Shown here in pieces: positions 36,301 through 44,474 of a DNA stretch of 64,000 nt. The notes beneath the pieces are model-generated. The model had not been told where the DNA came from. It did not search any database and worked only from the letters and a program-made list of their open reading frames with translations. How positions within the stretch are numbered: position 1 is the stretch's first letter; every line of letters starts with the position of its first letter. The translations under genes and the position numbers were made by a program. Origin of the DNA: Kitagawia praeruptora (taxonomy: Eukaryota > Streptophyta > Magnoliopsida > Apiales > Apiaceae); the NCBI GenBank assembly GCA_037693485.1, contig CM075353.1, positions 2,118,001 through 2,182,000 on the forward strand. Direction: 5' to 3'.

Positions 36301-37142
36301 TTACCCTTAAAAGCTTATACTGTAGTTCTTGTCTGATTTAGTCTGCATGTGAAGAAACCCGGGATGAGCCTGCAATTATCGTCTAATAAACTTACTATGA
36401 ACATTTTCTTTTAGGTACCATGTACCGAGGTCATGGTTACAGAGAAATCAAAATCTACTAGTTATGTTTGAGGAAACGGGAGGGAACCCATCTAAAATTA
36501 CAATTAACACGATTTCTACCCAAACTATTTGTGGTCAAGTGGCAGAGACCCACTACCCACCTCTTCACATGTGGTGGCATCCAGATCTTGCAATTGGAAG
36601 AATATGGATGAATGATGCGACACCCGAACTGCATTTGCAGTGTGAAGATGATCATACTATCTCTTCTATTGAATTTGCTAGCTATGGGACCCCTCAAGGA
36701 AAATGCAAGTACTTCTCCAAAGGCAACTGCCATGCACCTAATTCGTTATCTGTAGTGTCCCAGGTAACTGATACCTAGGAGTGTATTATGTACATATGCA
36801 TTTATTGTTTGAGTTATGATCTGAAACTCGATATTGAAAGTTCTTAGTTTACTATTACACATTATAATTTGCTTTAAAGTTTTATTCCTACCGCTAAATT
36901 TGAGAGGTAACAACGATTTGGAAATGGACCAACTTAGTGTAATAAGACATGCTTCACTGAAAGTACTGAAGCTCAATCTCAATCGTTTCTCATTTTGTCA
37001 GGCCTGTCAGGGGCGAAATAGATGTTCGATCGCAGTTTCAAATGCTGTATTTGGTGACCCATGCCGGGGCATTGTAAAGACTTTATCTGTTGAAGCAAGA
37101 TGTTCGCCTTCATCATTCTCCAGATCTGCATCAATGAAGTAA
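18330..37142 (+). CDS. BGAL9: Beta-galactosidase, GH35, BGAL9 type, 888 aa, 19 exons
   Basis: Exons: 18330-18512, 19283-19378, 19461-19573, 20263-20329, 20779-20871, 21417-21560, 22086-22174, 22952-23057, 23353-23440, 23596-23717, 24215-24418, 31056-31285, 32263-32378, 33568-33665, 34499-34609, 35363-35473, 36007-36212, 36415-36763, 37002-37142. All borders are GT-AG and phases agree (2667 nt). The protein hydrolyses terminal beta-galactosyl residues, in plants mostly of cell-wall polysaccharides. A signal peptide (about 1-24) precedes the GH35 barrel: acid/base Glu188 in IENEYG, nucleophile Glu257 in WTENWDGW, and the GPYVCAEWN motif. The C-terminus is a SUEL-type galactose-binding lectin domain (about 800-880, cysteine-rich). 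Length matches Arabidopsis BGAL9. Intron 11 holds a 5.95-kb antisense copia element; the coding frame is intact. Confidence 0.92.
21783..22063 (-). mobile_element. Possible solo LTR in intron 6 of BGAL9
   Basis: Ends TGTTGATAAAAG and GATATCCAACA form a TG...CA pair with inverted TGTTG/CAACA. On the minus strand a TATA-like AGCCTATATAAAGGCT palindrome sits inside (about 21890), as in LTR promoters. No target duplication was found, so this could be another kind of insertion. Confidence 0.35.
24553..24778 (-). repeat. 3' LTR of the copia element
   Basis: 226 bp, TG...CA, with inverted ends TGATAAAT / TTGACA. On the minus strand it has a TATA-like stretch (ACTATAAATATAG). It appears identical to the partner LTR at 30275-30500. 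Confidence 0.95.
24779..24788 (-). promoter_or_regulatory. Polypurine tract
   Basis: Reads TTGAGGGGGAG on the minus strand directly before the 3' LTR, the usual plus-strand primer site in LTR retrotransposons. Confidence 0.85.
24786..26993 (-). CDS. Copia reverse transcriptase and RNase H (3' part of pol)
   Basis: Encodes, in order, the end of the integrase linker, RT (WVFTVKQKPNG, KARLVAKGYTQ, QLDVKNAFLHGDL, and the catalytic YVDDI motif) and RNase H (TDADWAG, SSAEAEYRA, CDNKAAI, HIEIDRHF). The meaningful part starts near 26766, where the integrase frame runs into this one; the sequence upstream of that point is out-of-phase integrase. The stop overlaps the polypurine tract. It is part of the pol polyprotein, normally translated as one product with gag. 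Confidence 0.9.
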   Translation of the reverse strand: MFLHLLHIHYPFEYLGVYVLFIIMLHLGINLTLGPSVMFSLGIHQLRRDINVIILHHVAYLSVMMLVSGRTFLIFSPGSSSLLQGEINRHNLDSQATDESQTLPFINIPIPNTSSNRLSIPPHTSKESDDLNRLDIPDLITYSRRKKNDITTLPHPETSDLETDPASPVFEPENGNTLDPTLDLPIAIRKGVRSCTNHPISNFVSYNALSPSSLAFVSSLSSVSVPHTWQDALCDPKWKDAMMEEMNALKHNGTWELTHLSAGRKVVGCRWVFTVKQKPNGLIDRYKARLVAKGYTQTYGIDYQETFAPVAKMTSIRVLISCAANLGWELQQLDVKNAFLHGDLKEEVYMDIPPGFSTAATIGKICKLKKTIYGLKQSPRDWFGKFQGAMIKFDYKQSNSDNTMFVKRRDGKITVLIVYVDDIVITGNDTCEIANVKRKLASEFEMKDLGKLRYFLGIEVSRSPGGIFLSQRKYTLDLLNETGMLGCRPAESPIEANHKLCGDAGESVEKSQYQRLVGRLIYLAHTRPDISYAVGIVSRYMHDPRQPHLDAVYMILRYLKAAPGKGVMFTKNNHLWVESYTDADWAGCQDDRRSTSGYCTFVGGNLVTWRSKKQPVVVLSSAEAEYRAMAKGVRELLWIRLFLEELGLASATPMKLHCDNKAAIAIVHNPVQHDRTKHIEIDRHFIKEKINNDTIGIHFVRSEDQIADIFTKGLNQKMLHPLIGKLGMSDIYAST
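26716..27720 (-). CDS. Copia integrase (central part of pol)
   Basis: Has the HHCC zinc-binding start (WHRRLGHPS, HC, CEPCELAKHKR) and the catalytic core with HTDVWGP, a later DNGTEY and the E in SQQNGVAERK (D-D-E triad), then the C-terminal part to VSFWEN. The real reading passes into the RT frame near 26761-26766, at a run of six T on the minus strand; the last ~16 residues before the stop at 26716 are out-of-frame. A homopolymer indel or assembly error are both possible. Confidence 0.85.
   Translation of the reverse strand: MVDGLYVMEGNSISPSTYQVSSKLNSAFESLYQWHRRLGHPSFGVLTHLFPALVKHCKKEDFFCEPCELAKHKRSSYPSRNKRSSTLFSIIHTDVWGPFRHPTHDGYRWFVVFVDCYSRLTWVYLLKQKSEVFECFKSFHHMVQTQFNASVKILRSDNGTEYGGPFISYLDTCGIIHQTSCVKTSQQNGVAERKIGHLQQVARSLMLTMHVPKYLWGEAVMTAAYLINRLPSSVLKFRTPLSCVLAPSSHPLPLRVFGSVCFVHNHAPSRDKLDSRALRYVFIGYSPTQKGYKCYHPPSRRIFVSHDVSFWENISYFFSGFLLLASGGDKPTQS
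27575..27928 (-). repeat. Tandem duplication, 155 bp copies spaced 199 bp
   Basis: 27575-27729 and 27774-27928 match with one visible difference (27596 a versus 27795 g). The repeated part covers the segment just upstream of and into the integrase zinc finger, so the element carries this protein segment twice. The 44 nt between copies encodes the normal preceding linker. Confidence 0.9.
27935..28358. mobile_element. 424-bp insert in the copia element with 7-bp direct repeats
   Basis: The non-copia, AT-rich segment is bordered by the 7-bp direct repeat TTGTGCC (27928-27934 and 28359-28365). The copia frame on either side is compatible, as expected if the insert arrived with a target duplication. 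On the plus strand the insert begins with exon-like text followed by CAG/GTAAGT and ends with GAAAATAG/ATGAG, which resembles an intron flanked by short exons, in the sense of the host gene. No terminal repeats or known family were recognised. Confidence 0.6.
28327..29721 (-). CDS. Copia gag and protease
   Basis: The ATG at 29721 opens a UBN2-type gag (about 30-220), a zinc knuckle CDYCKKLNHTRETC (265-278, C-x2-C-x4-H-x4-C), an RGG-rich basic stretch (287-300), and the aspartic protease start IIDSGASAHMTG (about 374). The last residues before the stop at 28327 derive from the inserted segment, so the frame ends there instead of passing into integrase. Confidence 0.9.
   Translation of the reverse strand: MADTSDSAISNQNTAISSSKSGFHSTPYVSPKFNGKNFLEWSKACTMALKSHRMMKYINGKAKQPLENDTTFDDWESENAMVCSWLSNSMEVDIRKTYIFIDTAEDVWNSLTRTYSFSGNVAKQFEIKRKMWALAQGSHTLAQYYSELTSLWSELGHYTIFECKHAEDQEKYQKMMTVEKVMKFLDGLSDEYDSIKNQLIGQVPFPTVEEAYGRVRLEESRKQSMAPVVSSERSALLTGNVQQSEPEQPEQIPMALMGEKSSLQCDYCKKLNHTRETCFILHPHLRIRGRGGRGRGGYRGVSSGRSTGRGIPFSAHHAASECESYSSTGTMTASEVNTLRQLMSQMNTTPHTANSAHAGTSCHFTSDKCHNSWIIDSGASAHMTGNSSFLETYNGETGNIRVANGAIVPVHGQGTSHCLSSSLPLSDVLHVPSLTANLLSIQRITENLNCSFGTIDVSYSSIFN
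29990..30082 (-). other. GC-rich repeat block in the copia leader
   Basis: Between the primer-binding site and gag lies an ~80-nt block made almost only of GCGCG/CGGCG/CGTG units (for example 'ggcggcgcggacgcgcgtgc'), in a region otherwise AT-rich. Strong secondary structure is likely in the leader RNA. Function unknown; packaging or translation control would be guesses. Confidence 0.6.
30263..30274 (-). promoter_or_regulatory. Primer-binding site for initiator tRNA-Met
   Basis: Reads TGGTATCAGAGC on the minus strand, directly next to the 5' LTR. This is the standard plant copia site complementary to the 3' end of initiator tRNA-Met. Confidence 0.95.
30275..30500 (-). repeat. 5' LTR of the copia element
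   Basis: 226 bp; appears identical to 24553-24778. Followed on the right by the target repeat TATAT (30501-30505). Confidence 0.95.
35493..35767 (-). mobile_element. Possible solo LTR in intron 16 of BGAL9
   Basis: Between TGAGATTATATGCC and GATATTTGACA (TG...CA) lies an insert with LTR-like features on the minus strand: TATA-like TTCTATATAAATAGAGG near 35590-35606 and an AATAAAG signal near its start. No target duplication was found. It is antisense to the gene, like the copia element. Confidence 0.4.
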
Positions 37143-38498
37143 GCAAGTATAACTATATTGAACAGTCCATTACCTTCTAGAACAAACTTTAGTAGGGCTT
37201 GGACCCCTTGACTGAAGTAAGCTGTACTGCTGTACAACCTATATATCTTTTGTTCAGCATGGTAGTTCAGATAGAAATGTTGAATAAGTTTACACATGGT
37301 GTATGTATATAGATTTGTCAAGTTGTCAGTTTTCAAAGAAGTCTACCTTCTTTCTGATGTTATGCATTTCGTATGAAACAGTGGTCTGCCTTGGTGACCC
37401 TTGTTCTGTTTTTGATTTTTAATTAAACTACGAGGAAAGAAAATAAAAAAAGAATAGTTAAACCATACATAGGAGTAATAGACAAGTTTTATCCAGCGGC
37501 AAGATGTTGTAAACAAAGATCAATACTGTTCCACAGTTTTACTAGTGTTAAAATATAGGAAATGTGTTTTATATGACTGGCTGGCTTTGTGGATTTGAAA
37601 AATCCACATTGCAAATAGTCACGATATAAATATTACTTGTCCCAGTTACTGTAATTGTGGGTGCGGTTTTATTGAGATGTGTATGTACAAGTTCTGTGCA
37701 AGATGTTGGTCATCGTAGTGGTTTTTGTTTGTAAAGCCTCCTGGGGTTGCTAGAAGTAATTTGTGACGTTAATTTTGCAATGAAATTTTGAATGTCACAT
37801 TCATTAGGACTTGGCCGATTATCAACCTGGATGTACATTAGTTCTATGATAATCATTATCTAACATCTGAAAATTAGTGGTATAACTTCATTTTAATTTA
37901 TTGTCTAACTCGTTTTATTGCATTCTCTATCAACTTATAACCAAGTTTCTCAGGATTTTGCCCAAGTGTTTTTCTCTGGACAAGTGTTTTCCGCATGGCG
38001 CATGCGGTTTAAATATTTCAAACTAACAAGATCGCTTTCATTTTCCGATGAATATTTTAATTTGGCACACTCAATTATATTGCATCTGTAGCACTTGATA
38101 TGTCTAACAAGTAATTGGTCTGGTCGAGAGAGTTTAATTTGGCACCCTCACTTGAACTATAAGTTGCTGCTACTGCTAGCAACACAATTCTACATATATT
38201 CAATACTCATCAAAGTTTCTTCACATTTGAGTTTTCACTTTTTCGCTAAAAATTATTATGGAAATCAAATTCTTACTATATCGTTAAGAATTAAGAAGAT
38301 TCTCCCCTTTTAAAGAAGAATCCAAAACGAAATCTAAGATTTTCTTAGATGTTAGTATTAATGAATCAATCTACTTCAAGACTACAATATTAATTTGCTA
38401 CTTTCCACAATACATAGATAAAATGCGACTCGTAGATACAGCCTACAGGGTTATAAATATCAAGTTCAATATAAATCGTCGCAAAATATCATTCTACT
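37143..38498. other. 3' flank of BGAL9 and intergenic, no gene
   Basis: Probably contains the BGAL9 3' UTR. Otherwise AT-rich without coding signal. Confidence 0.5.
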
Positions 38499-39160
38499 CA
38501 GTCCCGGTTCTGACGGTACTCAGTCCCGGTTCTGACGGTAGTTTAGAGGGGCAACGGCCAAGGGCCCAAACTTGAAAGAGAGCCCATTTTTTTAGGTTTT
38601 ATAATAATAGTACTGAAAAAAATTGATACAATAAAAATGTAGAAGGTAGAAGAAATTTTTTCACTCCAACAATGACACACTCTTTACCCCCAGTATCAAA
38701 ATTAAATTCTTCATCTTCTCCAATTTCTCTCCCCAATATCCAAACTTTTTTTAATTCTCAAAATTTTCTCCACCCATCAATAAATTCGTTAATTTTTTTA
38801 AATATTTCTAGGCTCGAGCTTTTTAATGAACCGAGTTCGAACACAAGTCCGACCTCATTTAGCTAAACGAGCAGGTTTGGCTCAGCTAATGAAATTTAAT
38901 GAGCCGATTTTGGACACAAGATTAGGCTCGTTTAAGTATAATTTTACACGAGCTAGTTCACCCCAACTGGTTTAAATAGACTCGTTTAGCTAAACGAGCC
39001 GGCTCAGCTAATGAAATAAAACGAGCCGGGCTCGACTCGTGAAAAAAGCTCGGCTCGAATTACAACCATGTTCTTAATTACGGCAAGAGAAACCTTTTTT
39101 TAAAAGGGGCCCTAAATTATTATTTTGCCTAGGGTCCCAAAAAATTCCGGATCGGGCCTG
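38499..39160. mobile_element. hAT-type MITE, 662 bp, with exact 8-bp target duplication
   Basis: Flanked by ATTCTACT at 38491-38498 and 39161-39168. Ends CAGTCCCGGTTC and (inverted) CAGGCCCGATCC are similar. The left terminal 22 bp (starting CAGTCCCGGTTCTGACGG) is duplicated in tandem (38499-38520, 38521-38542). Inside, 38810-39062 is rich in GGCTCGTTTAGCTAAACGAG-type palindromes, perhaps a nested second MITE. Non-coding. Confidence 0.75.
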
Positions 39161-39168
39161 ATTCTACT

Positions 39169-39365
39169 TGGAGAAATGCTAGAGCCCCCAAAATATGTTC
39201 CAAAATTGTTCCCAAATCCTTACGTAATCGGTAACTTTCTTAAAATAATATGGGACCCCACGTACATAAATATGCGCCCACGAATTAAAATCAACCACTT
39301 GTCAATAACACGTCATTTGGGAAAAATTTTGAGAATATTTTTGGGTACGTAGCATTGCTATTCTA
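39169..39365. mobile_element. Possible MITE related to 14330-14545
   Basis: Has left text AGAAATGCTAGAGCCCCC / TTCCCAAATC and right text TTTGGGAAAAATTTTG / GTAGCATTGCTATTCT in loose inversion, as in the 14.3-kb copy. Boundaries approximate. Confidence 0.4.
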
Positions 39366-40014
39366 CTTGATAATTCTAACAGACAAAATCTAACCTCGAA
39401 TATAATGGCCGAAAAGAATCTCTCCGTATTCTCAAATCACTTGTTCATAATTACGTACTTTCTTTTTAATTGCTTTCACCATGCATACAGGTGCTCTTAT
39501 ATTTTCCTTTTCTTATTGAAATGATATTTTTAAATCCGATATAATTTGTAATTTATATTTTATAATTTAAAATGATGATACTAATTTGAAGTTGTAATGT
39601 GATTAAAATGATGATACTAATTTGAAATTGTAATGTGATTAATATTCACCAATGACAATCCACTTATTTCCGATGTGATTTATATTTTATAAACCGTACA
39701 TAATATTATTTGTGTTGTTTGTTGTCATGGGCACAGGGCTAGTAGCTGCCGATGATGATTGCTTGTGGTATGAAGATGTGAAAAATCTCGATGAATTAAT
39801 AATTTGTAATAAATATTTTTAAATATTTATACATTATACACATCCATCTTGATTTTGATAAGATTCGAATTATTGATATCTCTTGGAAATTATATATTTT
39901 AAATCTAACATTTTATTAAAAAAAAAATCTAACATCGTTTCAAATATTAGTAATTTTTTCCTCTGGAGTTTTGAGTATTAAATGATCAATAAAAATAATC
40001 AATAATCTCATCTA
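39366..40014. other. Intergenic, AT-rich
   Basis: No gene. The phrase 'AAAATGATGATACTAATTTG' is repeated at about 39568 and 39605. Confidence 0.5.
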
Positions 40015-40361
40015 CTCTCTCCGTCCCAAAATATATGTCCCTTTTGTAAAAAAAAATTGTTCCAAATTACATGTCCTGCTCTTCTTTTCATACAAATATC
40101 TCTTCTTTCTATACAAAATTATCCCTATATTTGTATTTTCAATGTTTGACTTCTTTAAAACTTAACTCTACTCTCATATGCATTTATTAAAATTATTTAT
40201 TCAATCAACCTTCAAAATTATCCCTATATTTGTATTTTCAATGTTTGACTTCTTTAAAACTTAACTCTACTCTCATATGCATTTATTAAAATTATTTATT
40301 CAATCAACCTTTTTCTTAATATGAATATTTTTTTCAAAAAGACATGTAAATTGGGAGGGAG
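40015..40361. mobile_element. Stowaway-like MITE, 347 bp, with internal duplication
   Basis: TA borders (40013-40014, 40362-40363) and inverted ends CTCTCTCCGTCCC / GGGAGGGAG. It contains a ~99-bp tandem duplication (starting at 40114 and 40213, phrase CAAAATTATCCCTATATTTG), which accounts for its size relative to 230-290-bp relatives. Confidence 0.75.
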
Positions 40362-41070
40362 TATTGTATAAGCCGTCGTATCTTGAATTTTAAGATTATC
40401 TTAGAATTTAAGTGGCGTGCTTTGTCCCAAGTGATGTCCATGTTAATTCAACAATGGCTGTAGTGGATATTAAAGTGGTCACGTTATGTTGCTCCCACTA
40501 ACTATCCCAGGATATTCTTTACATATTTAGGCGGACCAAGGTTGACCCAAGTTCACTTAGGGTATTCGATACTTAAATGCTTGGAAAATTTTAAATTATT
40601 TTTATATAAATCTTTTAAATATATATGTAACATATATATTAGGACTTCAAAATTTGATTTAGTCTAAGATCCCGTAATTCTCTAGACCGTCTTGAGTTAT
40701 CACATATTAATTTTTTTTTTTTAAGTAAAACCTACACTTATGCATTGTTCGATGAATAATAATCCCCGCTATAAGTTCGAAATCTCTCGTAAATTTTTAA
40801 TTTATTTTGAACGATGGACCTAGTCATACAGTGAATTTCGTAGATATTTATAATTTTGACGTAAAAGTTATGGAAAATTGGTATAGATGTAGTTGGTTGG
40901 GAGTTGCACTTCCATAAATTTTGTTTAGGTAAACTGACAATAACTGTTATCTGATTTCATTCATTTCCTTGCCTATTTATTCCAACACTCTCTCACTCAG
41001 CTGCTTCATAATCATTCCACACACACACACACACATTGTTCTTTACTTTGTATACATTTGAACTTTGAAG
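40362..41070. other. Upstream region of the LTP gene
   Basis: AT-rich promoter region. A TATA-like CTATTTAT (40973-40980) lies about 90 bp before the ATG, at a plausible distance, followed by CT-rich leader sequence and a CA microsatellite (41020-41035). No other gene. Confidence 0.4.
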
Positions 41071-41364
41071 ATGGTGAAGCTGCTGCTAAATGGTTATTAC
41101 ATATCTGCACTTTTGGTGTTATTTTTAGTTTCAGAAATGCATGTAACAGAGGCAGTCACATGTAGTCCTGTGGCACTATCTTCATGCCTACCTGCAATTC
41201 AGAATGCTTCGCAATCACCGTCACCGACTTGTTGCAATAATCTGAGAGATCAGAAGCCATGTCTTTGTGGGTATTTGAGGAATCCATTCCTCAGGGGATA
41301 TGTTAATTCTCCAGGTTCCAAAAGAGTTGCTTCTGTTTGTAATGTCCCAACTCCAAGCTGTTGA
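41071..41364 (+). CDS. Type-2 nonspecific lipid-transfer protein, 97 aa
   Basis: The ATG at 41071 opens MVKLLLNGYYISALLVLF, a signal peptide (about 1-28). The mature ~69 residues have the eight-cysteine pattern C, C, CC, CxC, C, C: VTCSP, SSCLP, PTCCNN, PCLCGY, ASVCNV, TPSC. Leu between the paired cysteines of CLC and the length fit type-2 nsLTPs, secreted four-helix proteins stabilised by four disulfides that bind lipids in a cavity and act at the cell wall or in cutin/suberin and defence. Single exon, as usual for type 2. Confidence 0.93.
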   Translation: MVKLLLNGYYISALLVLFLVSEMHVTEAVTCSPVALSSCLPAIQNASQSPSPTCCNNLRDQKPCLCGYLRNPFLRGYVNSPGSKRVASVCNVPTPSC

Positions 41365-41491
41365 TCATTGTTATTTTATGTAATATTTCTACAATACTGC
41401 AGCAGCTTCACTTTTCTCTAGTAAAGTGAAGTCACTATGTATATGTAAGAGAAATAAATTCAGTCTTTGTTTTGAATACATGAAAGTAGTA

Positions 41492-41778
41492 CTCCCTTCG
41501 TCCCACAATACAAGTCTCTTTTGAAAAAATTACGCATCTTAAGAAAACATTGGATTAATTAAATAATACATTTTCTCTTATGCCCATTATAAATACATTG
41601 ACTTTTAAGAATATGAGCTATTTTATACTCTTGGTCATTCCTCATTTATTGCTATTCAATTTTCAAAAATGGTAGTATAGGAAAAATGATCACAATTTAC
41701 ATTGAAAATTGGAAATGGACATGTATTATGGGAAAAAAAAATCTCTCAAAAGAGACTATTAATGCGGGACGGAGGGAG
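41492..41778. mobile_element. Stowaway-like MITE, 287 bp
   Basis: TA borders; inverted ends CTCCCTTCGTCCC / GGGACGGAGGGAG. The subterminal TACAAGTCTCTTTTGA / TCTCAAAAGAGACTAT also pair. The interior differs from the 259-bp family. It lies ~130 bp past the LTP stop codon. Confidence 0.85.
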
Positions 41779-41795
41779 TATCTAATAGTGTTGTA

Positions 41796-42054
41796 CTCCC
41801 TCCGTCTCTAAATAAGTTGCCTGTTTTGACTGGACACGTTTGTCAACGCACACTTTTGATCGTTAATATCTTGAATTTCGTATTATTATTAAATATAAAA
41901 ACTTCACTGTATTAAAGTATTCATAAATACGAATCCAACAAGATCATTCATGACTATATTTGGTCTTATAGATTAGACGTAAATTAGTAATTTATCTCAT
42001 GTTATGAACAGTCCCAACTTTTCAAACGAGCAACTTATTATGAGACGGAGGGAG
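41796..42054. mobile_element. Stowaway-like MITE, 259-bp family
   Basis: TA borders (41794-41795, 42055-42056); ends CTCCCTCCGTCTC / GAGACGGAGGGAG. Same family as 17963-18221 and 49450-49708 but in opposite orientation. Confidence 0.85.
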
Positions 42055-42815
42055 TAAATAATATGTGTCCTAGGAAAGAACAATCTGAGTCATTGAATCT
42101 GTTTTTGGAGGAAATTGTATAAGACTAAAAGGTTTGGAGCCATACAAGTGTTAGAAAATGTGGGTTTGTAGACCCACATTGTCGAGTCATTTTGAGATCT
42201 GATTTGAGTGTGCCTTGTGTGTATGTTTGTAATAAGTGGTACTTGGAGAGTGTTCTCCTCCGCGAGAGCTTTCCAATGCATATTTAAACACTCAAAACGA
42301 CTAAGTGATGGATGAGTTATAATTATCCAAAGTTGCTCCCTTAGAAGTGGAAATTATAGAATGGAACTTGAATTCCCACATTGAAATGGAAAAGGAGTTT
42401 CCTTTGATTTATATAGTACAACACATGAGTAGTGTTCACTTGCGTTGGCTAAGTGTTGCACCATCTTCTACGTGCGCGCAGGGGGTGCAAATCATAGGAT
42501 TTCGAGGGAAAATTCGTGGTTTCGCAAGCCTTCGAGCTTTCCGCCTGTGCGACCTGCGGACACGAATGCAGCAGAAAATTGGGTCGAAGAAATCCGGACT
42601 AGTTTTTCTAATTATTATTTCCACTGGGCTGAATAAACACGGACTAGTTTTTCTAATTATTATTTCCACTGGGCTTGAGCTTAAAGATCCGACTAAATAT
42701 GGATCGCTACCCCTGAGAAAGGATGAGTTTATTTGAGTAGGACATGAGGGGGTTTATTGGCTCAAAATTATCCCTCTGTTCTTCTATTATATACTCAAAA
42801 GCTTATATATGTAGC
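42055..42815. other. Intergenic with a 35-bp tandem duplication
   Basis: No gene. 'CGGACTAGTTTTTCTAATTA' plus 15 following bases is duplicated in tandem at about 42596 and 42640, which extends a spurious frame (42347-42736). Confidence 0.55.
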
Positions 42816-43445
42816 TAGGGCTGCACATGGGTAGGGTTGGGTCGGGTTTTCTTCAAACTCCGACCCAACCCAATTAGTTCGGTTTTATAAAAATTCAACC
42901 CATTAACTGAAAAAAAATTCTGTAACCCAACCCTGACCCAACCCAATTACTTCGGTTTGGTTCGGGTTGGGTTGAGTTAAATTTGCTAATCGGAAAAAAT
43001 TTGCTAGAAAATCCCGCACATTGCAGAAAATTCTGCACTTCGCATAAAATGTTGTAGGAAATGTTGCAAAAGTAAGTAAGTGTTGCGGAATGTTGCAGAA
43101 TGTTGTAGAAAGTGTTGCAGAATGTAACATAAGCCAGAAAGTGTTGGAGAGTGTTACAAAAAGTGTTGCAAAAAAGTTATATCGTGCATAAATTTGAAGA
43201 AAATATGTAGAAAACATATAGAATATGTAGAAAATATGCAAAAAATTCTACAGCTTATGTAAACGGGTTGGGTTGGGTTGGGTAAGGGTTAAAATTTGTT
43301 AAACCCTTACCCAACCCAAATTAGTTCAGGTTTTTAAAAAATTAACCCGTTCAACCCATGGTTTTGGATGGTTCGGTTTGAACGGTTAAAAATAGGGTCG
43401 GTTTGGGTTGGTTTGGTCGGTTTTCGGAACCCATGTGCAGCCCTA
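42816..43445. mobile_element. hAT-type MITE, 630 bp
   Basis: Perfect terminal inverted repeats TAGGGCTGCACATGGGT / ACCCATGTGCAGCCCTA. Flanking 8-mers TATGTAGC and TATATAGC differ at one base, a degraded hAT-size target duplication. Subterminal regions are GGGTTGG/CCAACCC-rich, and the middle has repeated GTTGCAGAATGTTG units (43040-43160). Non-coding. Confidence 0.85.
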
Positions 43446-43654
43446 TATATAGCTCAATGGTTATAAGGATGAGTTTTTTTGAGAAGTAAATGAGTTCAAT
43501 TCCCTATAAGAACATAATTTACTCTAAATTTTTTTGTGAATAGAAGAGTAGTGGCAATTTCATGTAATTTTCTAAAATTTAAAGGTAAAATTGTACTTTC
43601 ACATGGGATTTATTGGCTCAAAATTATCCCCTTTTCTTCTATTATATATAGAAG
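43446..43654. other. Short intergenic stretch
   Basis: The phrase GGATTTATTGGCTCAAAATTATCCC occurs in similar form at about 42748-42776, suggesting a local duplication around the hAT MITE. No gene. Confidence 0.4.
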
Positions 43655-44474
43655 ATGATTTTTTGTTTTTTATGTTGGACAATTAAACTTATCTCAAATA
43701 TCCATGTTCAATCCCTATATTTGATATCATCGAAATTCTCGTGTATAATCTCTGGTATAAAAAAAAAACTCAAGTATGCACTTAAAATTGCATACATTTT
43801 CATAAATTTGCATGGTCAGACTGCAATTTAGTACTTTTACTAATGGCATTTTTGTTTTTTTGGAGGCAACCAGCATTTTCGTTTTTGAAGTTTCAATTTG
43901 TTTATAGAGATCACCGATTCTAGGGCCAGAATCTTCTTTAACGAAATTGCAGAATGTTCTAAATATTATAGGGGAAAAATTACCAAAACATTATTATTGC
44001 TAAACTAATTGCAACTTTCTATTGTACGATTTGCAACCAAATTTTAGCAAATCCAATGCAACCATTACTTAAGTTTTTTAATAAAAATATTATAGTTGAT
44101 TTTGGTTACATTTATAAAATCGTATTCCTATATTTAAGACTAAAATATTTAGAAAAATCGTAAAATAATAGTATCGTTAAAGAAGATTCTGGTTCTTGAA
44201 TCGGTTATCTCTATAACTAAATTGAAACTTAAAAAACAAAATTGCTGATTGTCGAAAAAAATAAACAAAAATGCAACTAAAATATAAAAAAATAAACAAA
44301 AATGCAACTAAAATATATGAGAACGTATGTAACTTGCTTGTGAGTGTGTTTTCTACTTTTCTTATACCACGGAGATAATATCACGAGAATTTCCAAGATG
44401 CAAATGTAGGGATTAAAGCGTATACATGTAACGTTTGAGATAAGTTTAAAAGCCCAACACTAAAAACAAAAGAC
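43655..44474. mobile_element. Long foldback element, possible MULE-type MITE
   Basis: The left ~300-bp arm pairs with the right arm: outer TTTTGTTTTTTATGTTGGAC versus inverted TTTTGTTTTTAGTGTTGGGC; middle AAACTTATCTCAAA in both; inner GAATCTTCTTTAACGA versus TCGTTAAAGAAGATTC. Arms are diverged, consistent with an old element with long inverted repeats. No target duplication was confirmed and no transposase is present. Confidence 0.6.

Noticed and set aside
42347..42736. 129-codon plus-strand frame
   Set aside because: Extended by a tandem duplication and lacks domains; intergenic repeat.
42903..43241. 112-codon minus-strand Thr/Phe-rich frame
   Set aside because: Arises from GTTGCAGAATG repeats inside a hAT MITE.
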